Made by a program: the position numbers and the translations under genes. From Erythroxylum novogranatense (Eukaryota > Streptophyta > Magnoliopsida > Malpighiales > Erythroxylaceae): 64,000 bases of DNA. This document shows, in pieces, positions 46,790 through 59,453 of this stretch; position 1 is the stretch's first letter, and the number at the start of each line of letters is the position of its first letter. The DNA is taken from assembly GCA_029891385.1 (NCBI GenBank), contig CM057233.1, positions 10,977,460-11,041,459 of the forward strand. The letters are read 5' to 3'. The notes under the pieces are model-generated. The model had not been told where the DNA came from. It did no database searches and saw only the letters and a list, made by a program, of their open reading frames with translations.

Positions 46790-46995
46790 ACAAGGCGGGG
46801 AACTCGCTGCGTCGCGAGGCGAGATAATTGGCCTGGTCGCGAGGGTGACGGCTTGCCTCGCAACGAAGCAGATGATTTCAGCCTCGCGAGGCGACGTTAA
46901 CGCCTCGAGGCGAGATTTAAAGAGGCTGGTCGCGAGGCGGCGCCGCCGCCTCGCGACGCAAGAGTGAAATCGCCATGAGGGCGGCGCCTCGCCTC
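46790..46995 (+). repeat. GC-rich array of CCTCGCGAGGCG palindromes in the LARD LTR
   Basis: About ten variants of GCCTCGCGAGGCG, GGTCGCGAGG and CGCCTCGCGACGC lie within 200 bp, in otherwise AT-rich DNA. Nearly every copy is self-complementary. The related LTR at 37080-40174 has a shorter decayed version at 37975-38050. Confidence 0.8.
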
Positions 46996-47612
46996 ATGAG
47001 GCAGGCTTCAATATATATATATATATATATTATTGTTTTGATTTTATTTGGTATAAATTGATCCGATTGTTCTTTTGTCAATTTCTTTCCGTCCGACGTC
47101 CGATTGACTCGATTCCAGAGGCATCGGATTCGTTGAATATTTAATTTCATATTATGAGAAAACGGGAATTTTAGACGGAATTTGACGTAGCCCTATCGAT
47201 GGAACTTGTAAACACTGCTTTATTTAATTGGGGACCTATAGAGGTCCAAATCATGCGACCGTCCGCTTTATGAATTTCTAATTTTCATAGAATTTTATTA
47301 TGGGAAAATATTGAATTAGGACCGGAATTCATGAACATGCATATCTCATCAACATGAGCACAAATTTCATATTTAGTGACTCGTACTTTTTCTCGATTCA
47401 TATAGAGGCTCAATTGAGCGCCGATTGACCGACGTCACGGAGACTTCCCGGATTAGCTCGGAAGCAATAGGTGAGTAACCTAGTTGGTTTCTCAAATTTC
47501 GTTGCTTACATGCTCAACGTGAATTACGTGCAAAAGTGAATTGAATGATTACCGCCTCAATATCGCATGTAATGTATGGGATTGTATTGTATGATTTTAC
47601 CGACATCGATAG

Positions 47613-47702
47613 ATCGGGCTTTATAGCCACCGCATCAACATCGTTATATCTGGGCTTTATAGCCATATCATTGATTCATCGATACATCGGGCTTTATAGC
47701 CA
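47613..47702 (+). repeat. Three spaced copies of GGGCTTTATAGCC
   Basis: GGGCTTTATAGCC occurs at about 47618, 47647 and 47690 with similar spacers, each copy preceded by ATC or ATCT. Confidence 0.7.
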
Positions 47703-48540
47703 AACACCGTATATTTATTGATATCGCATCGCATGCATAATTGCATGATCGATAATGGACGTGCCCTAAGTTGTTATTTTTACCTTGAGCAAGAGCTTCG
47801 AGCTCATATCGCATCGACCGCCACGAGCCCGAGGGAGAAATCCTCGACGCGCCCCCACCGAACACCGATCGAGCACTGGGCACAACATCAATAATCGGAA
47901 AGAGTCACATATGCATTGCATTCGCATAAATGACCGCTTTGTGATAAGTACCGCTTCGTGATGGTATGTGTTATCGTGAATGGTTTATTATTATCGGATA
48001 TGGTTATTGATGACTTATTGGTAATTGATGATTATCAGATTGCATCAGACGCCATGGGCGTAATGCATGATTTGAGTGAACCATCGATGATGGTTTTCAC
48101 CGAGTTCGCAAAACTCACCCAAAATTTGCATTTATTTTTCAGTCTCAAGAATACCCCATTGACACGGAGTATATCTACCGTAGACGAGTAAAGGTTAGAG
48201 GTCTGGATCGCCAGGTTCGCATTAGTGTTTTAGTAAATTGTATTCCGCAATCATCGATAACAAGGCATTGTATTTTACCGAGCCATTGTGGTAGTAATAT
48301 TTTACCGCATTGATCGATTGTAATTAATATCAATGACCGTAATAATCAAATCGTGTATATTGAACATGGATTTTATTTACTTATCGTGGTTCCGCTTTGT
48401 GAACGTGGAGTTAATGGCTATAAGAAGAAAAGAAAAAATGTATACCGTATTTTAAATCGATCGATGTAGTACGTCACTCGTGGACGCGGACTCGGATATC
48501 ACCAACGATATCGGTTCGGTCTTACGGTGTGGGTGTTACA

Positions 48541-51500
48541 TTTAGGTGGTATCGAGCCCAAGAGTACGTAATGTATCCGGGCACGCTTGAAACATAGGTG
48601 CATGCATTTGAGTCGCGTTAGTGCATCGTGGTAATCGATCCCAGTCGAGTCGCACGAGGATAAAGCCTAAGGGTATAAGTGTCAGTGACTAAGTGAGAGA
48701 AGAGTGAGACCGATTAGAGTGTAAATCCTAAAGGGATAATCAATTAGGAAAGGATAAAGGAAAATGGATAAGAAGGTTGATGTTGTATCGGGTTAGAAAC
48801 CCTCATATGTGATAGTAGAATGACCGTGTTGGCTTAGACTAATTAAGAAATTCAATTAAATTGACAATGTTATGGTGATGTAAAATGCAGATGTTGAGAA
48901 CTTGAGAGGTCCATTAGAGATATGGGAAGCATATTGGTTATAGTAGATCTAAGTGAGATTAAATGCCCTGAGGGTTAGGTAATTACAGATTCGATCAGAT
49001 ATGACATGAATGGGAAATATTGAATTGAGTAAAATGTAGATGATCTAATCGGGCATATTTTGATTCATCGATTCAATTAAAGATCAGAGATATTATAAGG
49101 TAAGATAATAGCTTAAATGGAAAGAAGCTCAATAGAGTAATCAGAACGGTTTATTGAGAACTGAAAGAATCGAAAAGGAAAGATGTTCAGTGCCTATTTG
49201 AGTGAGATAAAAGTGTACAGATAAACGGAAGAATTTGTGAAATGGTTATGATCTGGATCGCATAAGCTTGAGATTGAAATGGTTATGTGATTATTGTGTT
49301 ACGAGTTTGGAAATTCGTATAATAAAATCAAAAAAAAAAAAACAGACTGATGATTCTACTGATGGTGTATGGGAAATACTCAATTAGTGTATATGGACAC
49401 GAAAATGGTAAATGGATAGGTATATAGATAGAGATAAATGGAGTAGTATCAACGACTTTGTTTGATATCGGGGACCGTGAACACCCGATCATAGATCGCT
49501 TGAGGAAAATAGAAGATAAGTAGCGTAAAATGTAATGAAAAAAATAGGAATAATGATCATGTCGATAATAAATTGATATGACCTTATAAGGTCAAGTTGC
49601 ACGTAATGGATAGGGAATGAGACATACGGTTTAATGATATGGTGAGAATGAAATAAAGATCTTGAAAGAATGAAACCACAATAGTGGTGTATGAAAAGAG
49701 TTATTGTCTTTAAGTCAATCGATCGTTAGGGATATCTATTGACTGTAATGTTGATTGTGACTAATGAAATGTATGTGATGATATATGGAAATCATAGAGG
49801 AAGTGAGCGTGAATGTTTAGAGTGATTATAAGTGTGAAGTTCTTAAGAGGTTAAAGTAAGACAAAAGTGGACTGAGTGTACCTGTATGAGAGGAACTGAA
49901 AAGTGATTCTGGTATAGATTACTGAATAGGTGGTAAAGAAAGTGTTTAAGTGACTGTCACAAGGAACCTTCGCGAAAGAAATGTTCTGATATGTTCAATG
50001 ATGGCATAAGAGTGTCTTGATTGAGATTGTACGAATAGTGAAGAAGGATTGAAACACAATTAGGAATAATCATTGATTGAGGAGACTTTCGTGAACCGAT
50101 AAAGACGGTAGACGTCGAAAAATCAAATGGATAGAAGTAGGACAAAATTAAAAGTGAAATTGGGTCATAGCTCATATCACGAGATTATCTCGCATTGTAT
50201 GTACGTAAATGTAAAGAATTCAATATGAGTGAGATTTTAATTGAGGTAATCCTATTGCATTGTGAAGTGAATCGATCTCCGCTATGATGTAAACCGTTGG
50301 GAATCTAGATTTGAAACGCAAAATAAAAGAGTCCCTAATCGAGAAGAGAGATACTAAAATAAAATGGAAATTTTTTTTTGGAGGTTTAAATATAGATGAC
50401 AAGGTATTAACATATGTTGATAGGAATGATATGAAAACAAATGAGAAGAGAAAATGAAAAAGAGAAACTGAATAGAGACAAGAGGGTCAACAAGGGAAAC
50501 TGACAATGAGGTGATGTAGTGACATCCTCCTAAAGAAATTGCGATACATCGATTGTGGACTCAATGAAAAGGGTAAAAGATGTACGGTAAAGTTAATAAG
50601 ACCTAATAGGATTTATGCGTAGATAAGCAAATGGTAGTAATCGTGATTGGAGATGTAATGTGTTTAGAAGTGTTGATAAGTGAAAAGTGAAAAGAACGAT
50701 AGACTAATTGGAAGAGTGGGTAGTGAGTATTGAATGCGAAAATATGTTGAATAAGTATGAAATAAATTGAATCGACTGTGATAAATGGTATTAGTGCCAT
50801 TCTCATTATTGAAAGCCTTGAGACCTGAGATTCCTATAAGGATACATCGTGTTAATTTGAGAAAAGAGACGAGTATTAATACGATAAGGTTGAAATGAAC
50901 GAACAATTCGCTTACCAAATTCAAGTAATGAATGATCCATTATGATATTAGGGTTTTCAATTAATGTCAAGCATATCGTGGGTAATTGTGAAGTGTTCGA
51001 AAATGAAGTTGTAAAATCGTGATAAGAAAGGTTAAGAGTGCAGAAAGTAAAGAGGAAGTTTTATGATGAGTTTGAATATACAAATAGAATTGGAAAACTA
51101 TAGTGAACAAAAGTCAAGGAGAAATAAGTGTATTCGATAAAAGGTATTAGAACAAGAAAGTGAACAGTCAAAGTTAGACATTCTAGTCAAGATATTTGAA
51201 AAGTGAAATTGAGTAATTGTAGGTATAGAATGAAGTGATTCTTGGCTCAAGAGTTTATAGATTGAATGTCCAATAGGAAAAGGTTTGATTATGGTCGTGT
51301 TATAGAGCTTTGATTCACCGAAAAATATATCGTTATAATCGCAAGAAGGCTTCATCGGGAGTTAAAGACCGAATGGGTTTGAGACTAAAATGTGAGAAAA
51401 GGAAAGTGACTTAGGAAGACCGATGGTTAGCTAAAGTGGAATTGGATCGGACAAATGAGACAGAGTAAATCAGATATCCGGATAAAGTGTGAACATTATA

Positions 51501-51626
51501 GAATAGTGAATTGTCTTACGAGAATCGAATTTGAATATAAAGTGAATGGCGATAATAAATGACTGCATTAGGTACATTGTTACTGATTATAGTGAAGTGG
51601 AATTAAATGTTATCAGATATACCAAG
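48541..51626 (+). other. LARD interior, left part, non-coding
   Basis: No open frame above 90 codons and no retroelement domain on either strand. The plus strand is markedly rich in A and G from about 48650 on. It ends with the CCAAG copy used as target by element E. Confidence 0.65.
48547..48558 (+). other. Primer binding site of the LARD
   Basis: TGGTATCGAGCC follows the LTR after six bases. It equals TGGTATCAGAGCC with one missing A, the initiator-Met site of Tekay-like elements. Confidence 0.65.
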
Positions 51627-54600
51627 TGTTGGACCCCGCTTCAGAGTTTAATCGATGTCGGATCCGCTGTTTAATCCGACTACTTAATCCTAAACCATCA
51701 AACCTATATACAAGTTTGAATTCAATGAAAGCCTCCGCAAAAATTTGTAAGATTCATCGAATTAACCTCCAATTTAAAATAATCTTCTTAGGATCCAAAA
51801 TTTAAAATCCAATTCCTAAGTGATATGAAATCTTATGTCGTTATAAAATCAGCCAAATGAATAGTAAAATGCCCATTTCCACCCTCATAACTTTTTGCTC
51901 TTAACTCGATTCGACAATTCATACCTCCCTGAAAAGATAAAAAGACCTCTACCTATTTTATGAAGGAAACAAGACTCAATTATATCATTAAGAGGGACAA
52001 AATCACGCATGAAGGTGCTGCCTCAAATGACTACATGAACAGTATTTGGGAATAGTGACAGCAATCTTCCAATGACCATAACTTCTTACTCCTTACTCCG
52101 AACATTGCAAACTATACCTCATTGAAAGGTAAAAGGTAATCTACAATTCTTATGAAGGAGTAAAAGTCAGATCAGTCATTAGGAGAGGTAAAACCTACTG
52201 GAAGTTTCAGCTAAAATGTAAAACCGATGGAACAGTATTTCTGCAGTATGAACAGTAGCTGTCCACACTCCCAACCACATAACTTTTATTTCTAAATCCA
52301 ATATCTGCAAATCATACCTCATTTTAAAGATAAAAGATAATCTACATTTTCATGAAGAAAACAGAAACCAAATCAGTCTCTAATTGGGTGAAAAATTCTT
52401 TCAAAGTTGCTGCAAAAATTTCGTGACTAACAACAGAGGCTGAAACCTTCCCACCTCATAACTTTTTCATCCTAAGTCCAATTGGGACAAATTTTATATT
52501 GTTGGAAAGCTCTAATCATGTCCTACATTATTCAAGAAGACCATCTAAACCAATTCAACCCCTAAACTAGTCTAAAATCAGTGGAAGTTGCTGCACAATT
52601 TTGGGAAAAATTTGACAGCACCTCCCTATTTTATTCCTAACCCAATTTTTTCAATCTAGACCATAACCTGCACAACAATTCTATATTCAAGGGCAGCAAC
52701 ACACTCTTAGCTTTCTAGACATTCTCAAATTTATACCCAAACCATCACCATGATTCAATTTCCATACACACAAGTATAAATTTCTCAAATACATTCATGA
52801 TCTAATACTTTTACTTTCAAATTCATTCATTCATTCATCATCATTCAATCATAACATGTTCATATAATGCTTTAGTGGGCATTTCAAGCCCAATTACATA
52901 AAAGCTTCAAAATACATCATTTCCTTAAATGCAACTAAAGCATTGATGTTACAAAATGATTTCAAATCCCAAAATCACAAAAGAACTGCTTGGAGTAAAA
53001 TGCCTTATGCTCGCTCCTCGGGTTCCCGCCATTTCCTGAATTTGTGGGGTGAGCTAAGGTCTGAGGTAATACATTTACGCTTATATAACAAGCACATCCT
53101 TGATTCATGTATTTATCAATTTTCCAAGGAAATCACATCACATGCATAACTCAAACATTTATACATTCATAACAATTTCAATCATTCCATCATTCACGAT
53201 CTTATACAATTCATGCATATTCATGGCAAACACAACAATGGCTCGGTAAGTCCAATCACGGCAACCACATAAGTTCATCAAATGACCTAATGTGGGCAAT
53301 TTTGAGGAGTCCGATATCGGATCATCCTATGCCTCAATCGGGCAAAGGGCTAAGGCTTTTCATGTCGACGCACGTGATTCTTGGGACATTACCTTACCCA
53401 TACAAAGCATAATTCATTTCATAAAAATAAAATTGATTGTTCTTATCCAAGTTATTGTTTTCATTAAAATCATTCTTTCATGCATCATTCATGCAAAATT
53501 CATAATTCTCATTATATTCATTTCATTTAGCTCTAGGCTAATTCACCCATCATCCTAGAATTTACATTTTCTAACATTATGATCACATAGCATAATATTT
53601 ACAATCATTCAACAACCACAACATCAATCCTTCATATCATCCATTTACAATCATCCAACAACCACAACATCAATCCTTCATATCATCCGTTATGGTTTTC
53701 AACAACCATACTAACATTCAACACAATCGTCAATATCAACAACACGAGCAATAAACATCATAAATATCATTCATCCATAACTAACACAAGCATTAACAAC
53801 CATTATTAATGTCATAATTAAATTTACATTAAATGCTCATAATATAAAAGTAAAGGTGTAACCCACCTTAAATCCTTGATAATTCCTTGAATAGCTTGCT
53901 ATAATTCTTGTTCCTCTCTCTTCCTCTTCTCTTCATTAAAACCAACAACATTCCCAAATCAACATAGGATTTAGAAATTGAAAACCTAAATGCTTAAATC
54001 ATGAAATTGGCAAGAGGATAACTAAACCCACTTGGTTCTTAACTCTTCTAACCAAAACCCATCTAAAACTTAATATTAAACCAAAGACTTACCTTAAATC
54101 TTCCTCCAACCAAAGGATTTCTTGAATCAAAATGAAGCTCTAGTCTTCCTCTATCTTCTTTCTCCTTGAACTTTCTTCCAAATCTCACAAAATCTCTAGG
54201 AAATTACAAACCTAAGCAAAGCTCTTTCTTTTCTCCCTTTCTCCTCTCATTTACGACATCTCCTCTCTTCTCCTCCTTGTAATTTCGCTCCTCTCTTTGC
54301 CTACACCAAAATCACTTAACTCTCTCCTTTATACTCTCTCTTATTTCCTAAGCCCATCACTTAAGCCCATCTATCTCCTTCTTCCTTTCTTTCATCCTAC
54401 AACTTCCTCCTTAACAAACTCAAGCCCAATAACTTAAGCCTCTAAATTTTCTTTAAGCCCATCTCATTTAATTCACCTAACTAACTTGTTTCATTTGGAC
54501 CCAAAGCCCAATTAACACATAAATCTCACCTAACTCATTTAAGTCCAACTAACATATCTAACTTCATTAATTCTTCAACTAACTTATTAATGCTATCATA

Positions 54601-54691
54601 TATTAATTAATGTCACCTTAATTAATGCTAACATAATTTACTTGATTTGCCTAATCATGCTTAATTAAATAAAAAAATTTTGGGGCTAACA
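51627..54691 (-). repeat. 3' LTR of E
   Basis: Matches 59454-62557 along its whole length. It contains a 46-bp tandem duplication (53599-53690) and a reverse TATA-like TATAAAGG near 54330. Confidence 0.92.
53599..53690 (-). repeat. 46-bp tandem duplication in the LTR of E
   Basis: TTTACAATCATTCAACAACC and the following ACAACATCAATCCTTCATAT occur twice in a row with one changed base. The same pair is in the other LTR at about 61459-61551, so it predates the insertion. Confidence 0.8.
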
Positions 54692-54706
54692 TTTCTCCCC
54701 TTAAGA
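54692..54706 (-). other. Polypurine tract of E
   Basis: TTTCTCCCCTTAAGA on the plus strand is TCTTAAGGGGAGAAA in element sense, next to the 3' LTR. Confidence 0.75.
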
Positions 54707-54721
54707 AATTTCGCCTCTAAA

Positions 54722-57700
54722 TTTTACCGTTGATCAAGAGGTGTGGTACGCGCCTGCATTGCATCCAAAGGTTCCCACGCCGCTTCTTCAATCGCATGAT
54801 TCCTCCACAGACTTTGACTAGCTTGATTGTCTTGTTCTCGAGGATCTTATCTCTCATATCCGAATTGCCACGTGCATTTCTTCATAATCGAGATCATCAC
54901 CAATTTGAACTTCGAGGTCCGAATGATGAGAAGGATCTGATCTGTACTTCTTCAAAGATCGATACATGGAACACATCATGGATCTGTGATAATTGGCGGC
55001 AATGCCAATCTATAGGCCAACGGACCAATCCTCTCCAAAACTTCATAAGGACCCACATAACGAGGACTTAACTTCCTTTCTTACCAAATCTCATAACTCC
55101 CTTCCATGGAGACGCCTTAAGGAACACCTTATCTCCCATCGCATATTCCATTTCCTTCTGCTGGCATCCCGATAACTCTTCATTCGCCCCGGGCTGCCTT
55201 AAGCCTCTCGCTAATCAAGTCAACTTTTTCAACCGTCATCCGGACCAACTCGTCCCACTAGCTTCTTCTCACCTCTTCATCCCAAAGATATGGGAGTCCC
55301 TGATCTTCGCCATACAAGGCTTCATAAGGAGCCATCTCAGATGCTCGAATGGTACTAATTGTTGTAAGCAAATTCACCAACGGCAAGTGATCATCCCATG
55401 CCCTTTGAAGTCCATTACACATGCTCTAAGCATCCTTCTAGAGTCTGAATTGTCCTCTCGATCGCCATCCGTCTGAGGATGAAACGCCAGATCAAATTCA
55501 ACTTAGTTCCTAATGCTTCTGTAGACTTCCCCAAAATCGGATGTGAACCTAGGATCCTCGCTTGATACTATGGAACTGAACTCCATGCAATCTTACCACT
55601 TCATCAATATACTTTCGGCTAAAATTTGCAAATAATCTGCTCACCGATTGTTAGAAAGTGGGATGACTTCACAACCGATCCACTATTACCCAAATGGCAT
55701 CATGCTTCACGGTCTTAGGCAAACCCATCGAAAATCCATCAGAATCCTCCGCCATTTCCATTCAGAATGGACAATGGCTGCAACATGCCCTGAAGGTGCC
55801 CGGTGTTCACCTTGACTTCACGACACACTAGACATCTACTCACATAACTGCTACATCTCTCTTCATGCCTTTCCACCGTAAATGTTCCTTCAAATCTCAG
55901 ACATTCTGGTGTGTCTGCTGGTGCATGGAATAAGGCGATTGTGTGCCTCATCCATGATCTCATCCTTAATCGCTTATCATTCTAATGCATAACCTGCTTC
56001 CCACCATCATTAATCCATCATCCCTTACTTGCACCATCGATCGCTACCATTCTCAGATTTCATCTCTCAACTTACTCAATTCAACATCTTGCTCCTCGCA
56101 ACTCCTTAACCTTTTCCCTAAGGATAGGTCTCACTCTAAATTGTGCAATAACACCTCGGATTCATCCCGCTGCAAACTAATCTTCAACTTAGCCATCTGC
56201 TCCAACAGAGGCAAGTAGATCGCCTCAACATGAGCCATCGACGACTTTTCGCTTCAAAGCATCCGCCACTACATTTGCTTTTCCGGTGGTACTCAATCAT
56301 TAAATCATAGTCCTTCAGCAGCTCCAACCATCTTCTCTCGCCTCAGATTCAATTTCTTTCGACTCATGATGTACTTCGACTTTATGATCAAGAAAACTCG
56401 TCCGAACCCCATACAAATAGGTTCCAAATCTTCGAGCAAAGATCATCGCAGTTTAACTCCAAGTCATGAGTCGGATAATTAACTCATACCGCTTCAACTG
56501 CCTTGAAGCATAAGCAATTACCCTATCATCCCAAGATCAAGACACATCCTAGACCCTTCCTCAAGCATCATCAGAAATCAGATAGCCTCGATCTCCACGG
56601 GTAAAACTAATATCGAGCACTTGTCAATTTGTCCTTGAGTTCCTCAAACCTCCCGACAATCATCATTCCGCATAAACTTCGATTCTTTCTCAACAATCGG
56701 TCATCTGAGCAATATGATAGAAAACCCTCTACAAATCTTCAGAATACCGCCAGCCTAAGAAACTTCTCACTTCCTTCACTGCTTTTGGCTCCACCAATTG
56801 ACTACAGACTTCCACTTTTTCGATCGACATGAATTCCTCATCGGAAATCACATGTCCAAGGAATACTACTTCACGAAGCCAAAACTCGCACTTCATCAAT
56901 TTGGCATACAATTTCTTTCTCTCTCACCGCAAGACTATCCCGAGATGTCGCTCATGCTCTCCTCCATCCTTTGAATAGACCGAATGTCATCAATGAACAC
57001 AATGACAAACCGATCCAAGAAATCATTTAACACCCTATTCATCGATCCACGAAGGCAAATTGAGCATTGGTCAATCCGAAAGGCATGACTCAATTCATAA
57101 TGCCCAGACGGGTCCCGAAGTCGCCTTCCTAACATCGACTTCGATCCGGAGTTGATGATATCCCGATCTTAGGTCAATCTTCAAAAGACCCTTGCCTCGC
57201 GAATCGATCAAATAAATCATCTATCCTCTGCAGAGGATACTTGTTCAATCGTCATCTTATTCAACTTCTCGTAATCTATGCACATCCTCCATGTGCCATC
57301 TTTCTTTAACAAACAGACCGAGCTCCCTGTGGTGAAGAACTCGGCCCGATGAACTGCTTTCTCCAATAACTCCCGCAATTGCTCCTTAAGTTCTCTCAAC
57401 TCAATCGGAGCCATCCCGTAAGGAGGTATCGAGATCGCGCGTTCCGGAATCAAGTCAATTTCAACTCAATGTCCTCACCGCGGTAATCCCGCAACTCCTC
57501 CGGAATACATCTAGAACCCTCACCACAATGTAATCCTCCAATCTTCCTACATTGACCTCTCGATCCACTATATGCGCCAAGAAGGCCTCACACCTCGCTC
57601 ATCATATCGTCACCATCATAGCTGAAATAATCCTCAGACCGCGCTCGTCCCCTTGAAGACTACCTTCCGATCATCTCCAGATCAAATTCAACTTCCTTTA

Positions 57701-58010
57701 GATCGCAATCCAATTCATTTGACTCTCCATGACATCCATCCCCAAGATGACATCCAACCTCAAGGTCTAGCGGTAGTAGGTCCACTACCGCCTAGCACCC
57801 TCGATACTAAGCTCACAATTTTATAGATCAGCTTATCACTACCTTACTCCCTAAAGGAGTACTAACAACCAAAGATATTATCCAAAATCTCGTGACACAC
57901 AGCAGACAAATTCATGTCATAGATATAAATGAGTGTAGACCCAGATCAATCAATACATAAACAGTGCATCAAATAGTATAGCCATACCACATTACTTTCA
58001 TGGCCGCAGC
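54722..58010 (-). pseudogene. Ty3/gypsy pol of E: protease, RT-RNase H, integrase, many frameshifts
   Basis: On the minus strand from right to left: a protease-like piece near 57950-57740 (ELSIEGAR, DVILGMDV); RT with HRAEFFTTGSSVCLLKKDGT and WRMCIDYEKLNKMTI (57360-57240), MNRVLNDFLDRFVIVFIDDI (about 57045-56985, FIDD catalytic box) and KLMKCEFWLREVVFLGHVIS (56905-56840); integrase pieces near 55480-55300 (MLRACVMDFKG); and the last integrase part near 54850-54722 (SLWRNHAIEEAAWEPLDAMQ). Order and motifs are those of Ty3/gypsy. Frames change every 50-250 bp through one-base gaps, so no domain is complete. Confidence 0.85.
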
Positions 58011-58029
58011 TTCCTCCCTCGTCATGGCA

Positions 58030-59200
58030 AAGACTCTGGGTGTTCGACCTCGCCTCTAGGCCTTCCTCGCCGACACGCCTTCCTTGCAGCCTGAACTACC
58101 CACTTGGATCGCCTAGATGCCACTGCTCTCGCGCTTCTTGGGGCTCGAGATCAACTCCTTCCTCGCTTGCTCGCTCAGGACAATCCTTGATTCTGCGCCC
58201 TTCGACCACGTACCAAAACATGCGCCTATCTTCATCGACACTCCTTGTGAAATCTACCACAAGTGATCACACCGAGGATTGCCTCTCGCCGACCATCCCG
58301 GGCTTGCCACACTAGAAGCTTGCAGACCGACACGTTTCTAAATCGCTTATTCTTTGTGGGGCCATCGCTGCCCACTTCACTGTATGACCCGCCTTAGTGC
58401 TTTTGCAAATACAGGGAACTCATGCTTTTTGAAACTCGCTTCTTCTTCCTCTTCGTTACCTCACTCGATATTTTCTAACTTCACCGCAATGCAAAGATCC
58501 ACCACCACCGATAATTCCGAAATTGTGGATGACTACTTTCTCCTAATCCCTAGGTGTAGTCCACCTCAAACTTTTCAAGACTTGTCCACTTCATTGCCAC
58601 GATGTTGGCTGATATCGTGACAACCGAGTGAACTTCAGCTCATACTGCTACACTCAGCCCCCTCCGGTCAAATTCAGAATTCTCTTACTTTCTCCTAACA
58701 TACACCATGGAAAAGTACTTCCCACTTAAAGCTTCTAAGAACTCCTCCATGTCAAGATCGAGGGTTCTTCCCGATCTGCAAGACCGATTCCCACCAAAGG
58801 AAGCAGATCCCCGCAGCAAGCTTGTGATAATCAACTTTCTTCTTCAGAGCATCTCATCCGCTTCAGACCTCTCGGTCCTCTTCAGCCATGCTTCGCTTCC
58901 TCGGGATTAGTGGTCCCATTGAAGTCGACCGCCCATACTTCCGAGCTTATCATATCGACCGCCTTCCACCGAGCGGCATTGAGCTCGCTTTCCTGCCCCA
59001 TGGCATAGGTAAACGCCGGAAAAAGCTTGAAGAACTGGGGTCCATCGGATTTACTTGAGGAGGAGGCGGCGAGGCGCTCATGTTGCACATCGTGCATCAG
59101 AGTCGATCATGTGGATAGTACCCCGCATCCTCGTGGAACGACGATTCATCCGCATTTCGCGCCGTGAGCTAGGTCGAACCGAGCTCCTCGAGTTCTCCTT
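58030..59200 (-). pseudogene. Ty3/gypsy gag of E, frameshifted
   Basis: On the minus strand FNGTTNPEEAKHG (about 58925-58890) is the typical start of the Retrotrans_gag domain (F.G..NP.EA). Pieces around 58720-58620 fit its EF...Y...V end. A zinc-knuckle-like CGKPG lies near 58300. Several frame changes break the reading. Upstream, 59097-58990 contains a Ser-rich and acidic N-terminal piece. Confidence 0.7.
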
Positions 59201-59437
59201 CGAGGCGCATTACTCCTTCAAGTTTAAAAATTCAGTGAAAATCTTTAGTTTACATGAAACAAATTCAATTCATGTAAATCAATTCAAAACAATTCAATGC
59301 ATTCATTTGAAAACAACATCGCATTGCATGCAATTAAAACAATGCACATAAGTCATGTAATTCATGTAGAAAAATGCATGATGACTTGACCTTTAAACAT
59401 TCCACTAGGGTTCCTAGGAAACCGTAAACCCGGTTTC

Positions 59438-59449
59438 GCTTTGATACCA
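59438..59449 (-). other. Primer binding site of E
   Basis: GCTTTGATACCA on the plus strand is TGGTATCAAAGC in element sense, four bases from the 5' LTR border; an initiator-Met type site with one change. Confidence 0.8.
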
Positions 59450-59453
59450 CAGA

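Larger units (their letters stand above)
44337..48540 (+). repeat. 5' LTR of the LARD, 4.2 kb
   Basis: Starts TGTAACATCCCACC and ends GGTGTGGGTGTTACA. Includes a GC-rich palindromic block (46790-46990), an (AT)n run (47011-47030), a repeated ATCGGGCTTTATAGCC word (47613-47702) and the GAGTGAACCATCGATGATGG block shared with the other LTRs. Confidence 0.9.

Noticed and set aside
53292..53558. Open frames at 53292-53558 and 61146-61328 with the same start
   Set aside because: They are the same LTR position in both copies of E, antisense to the element, and diverge at the first gap.
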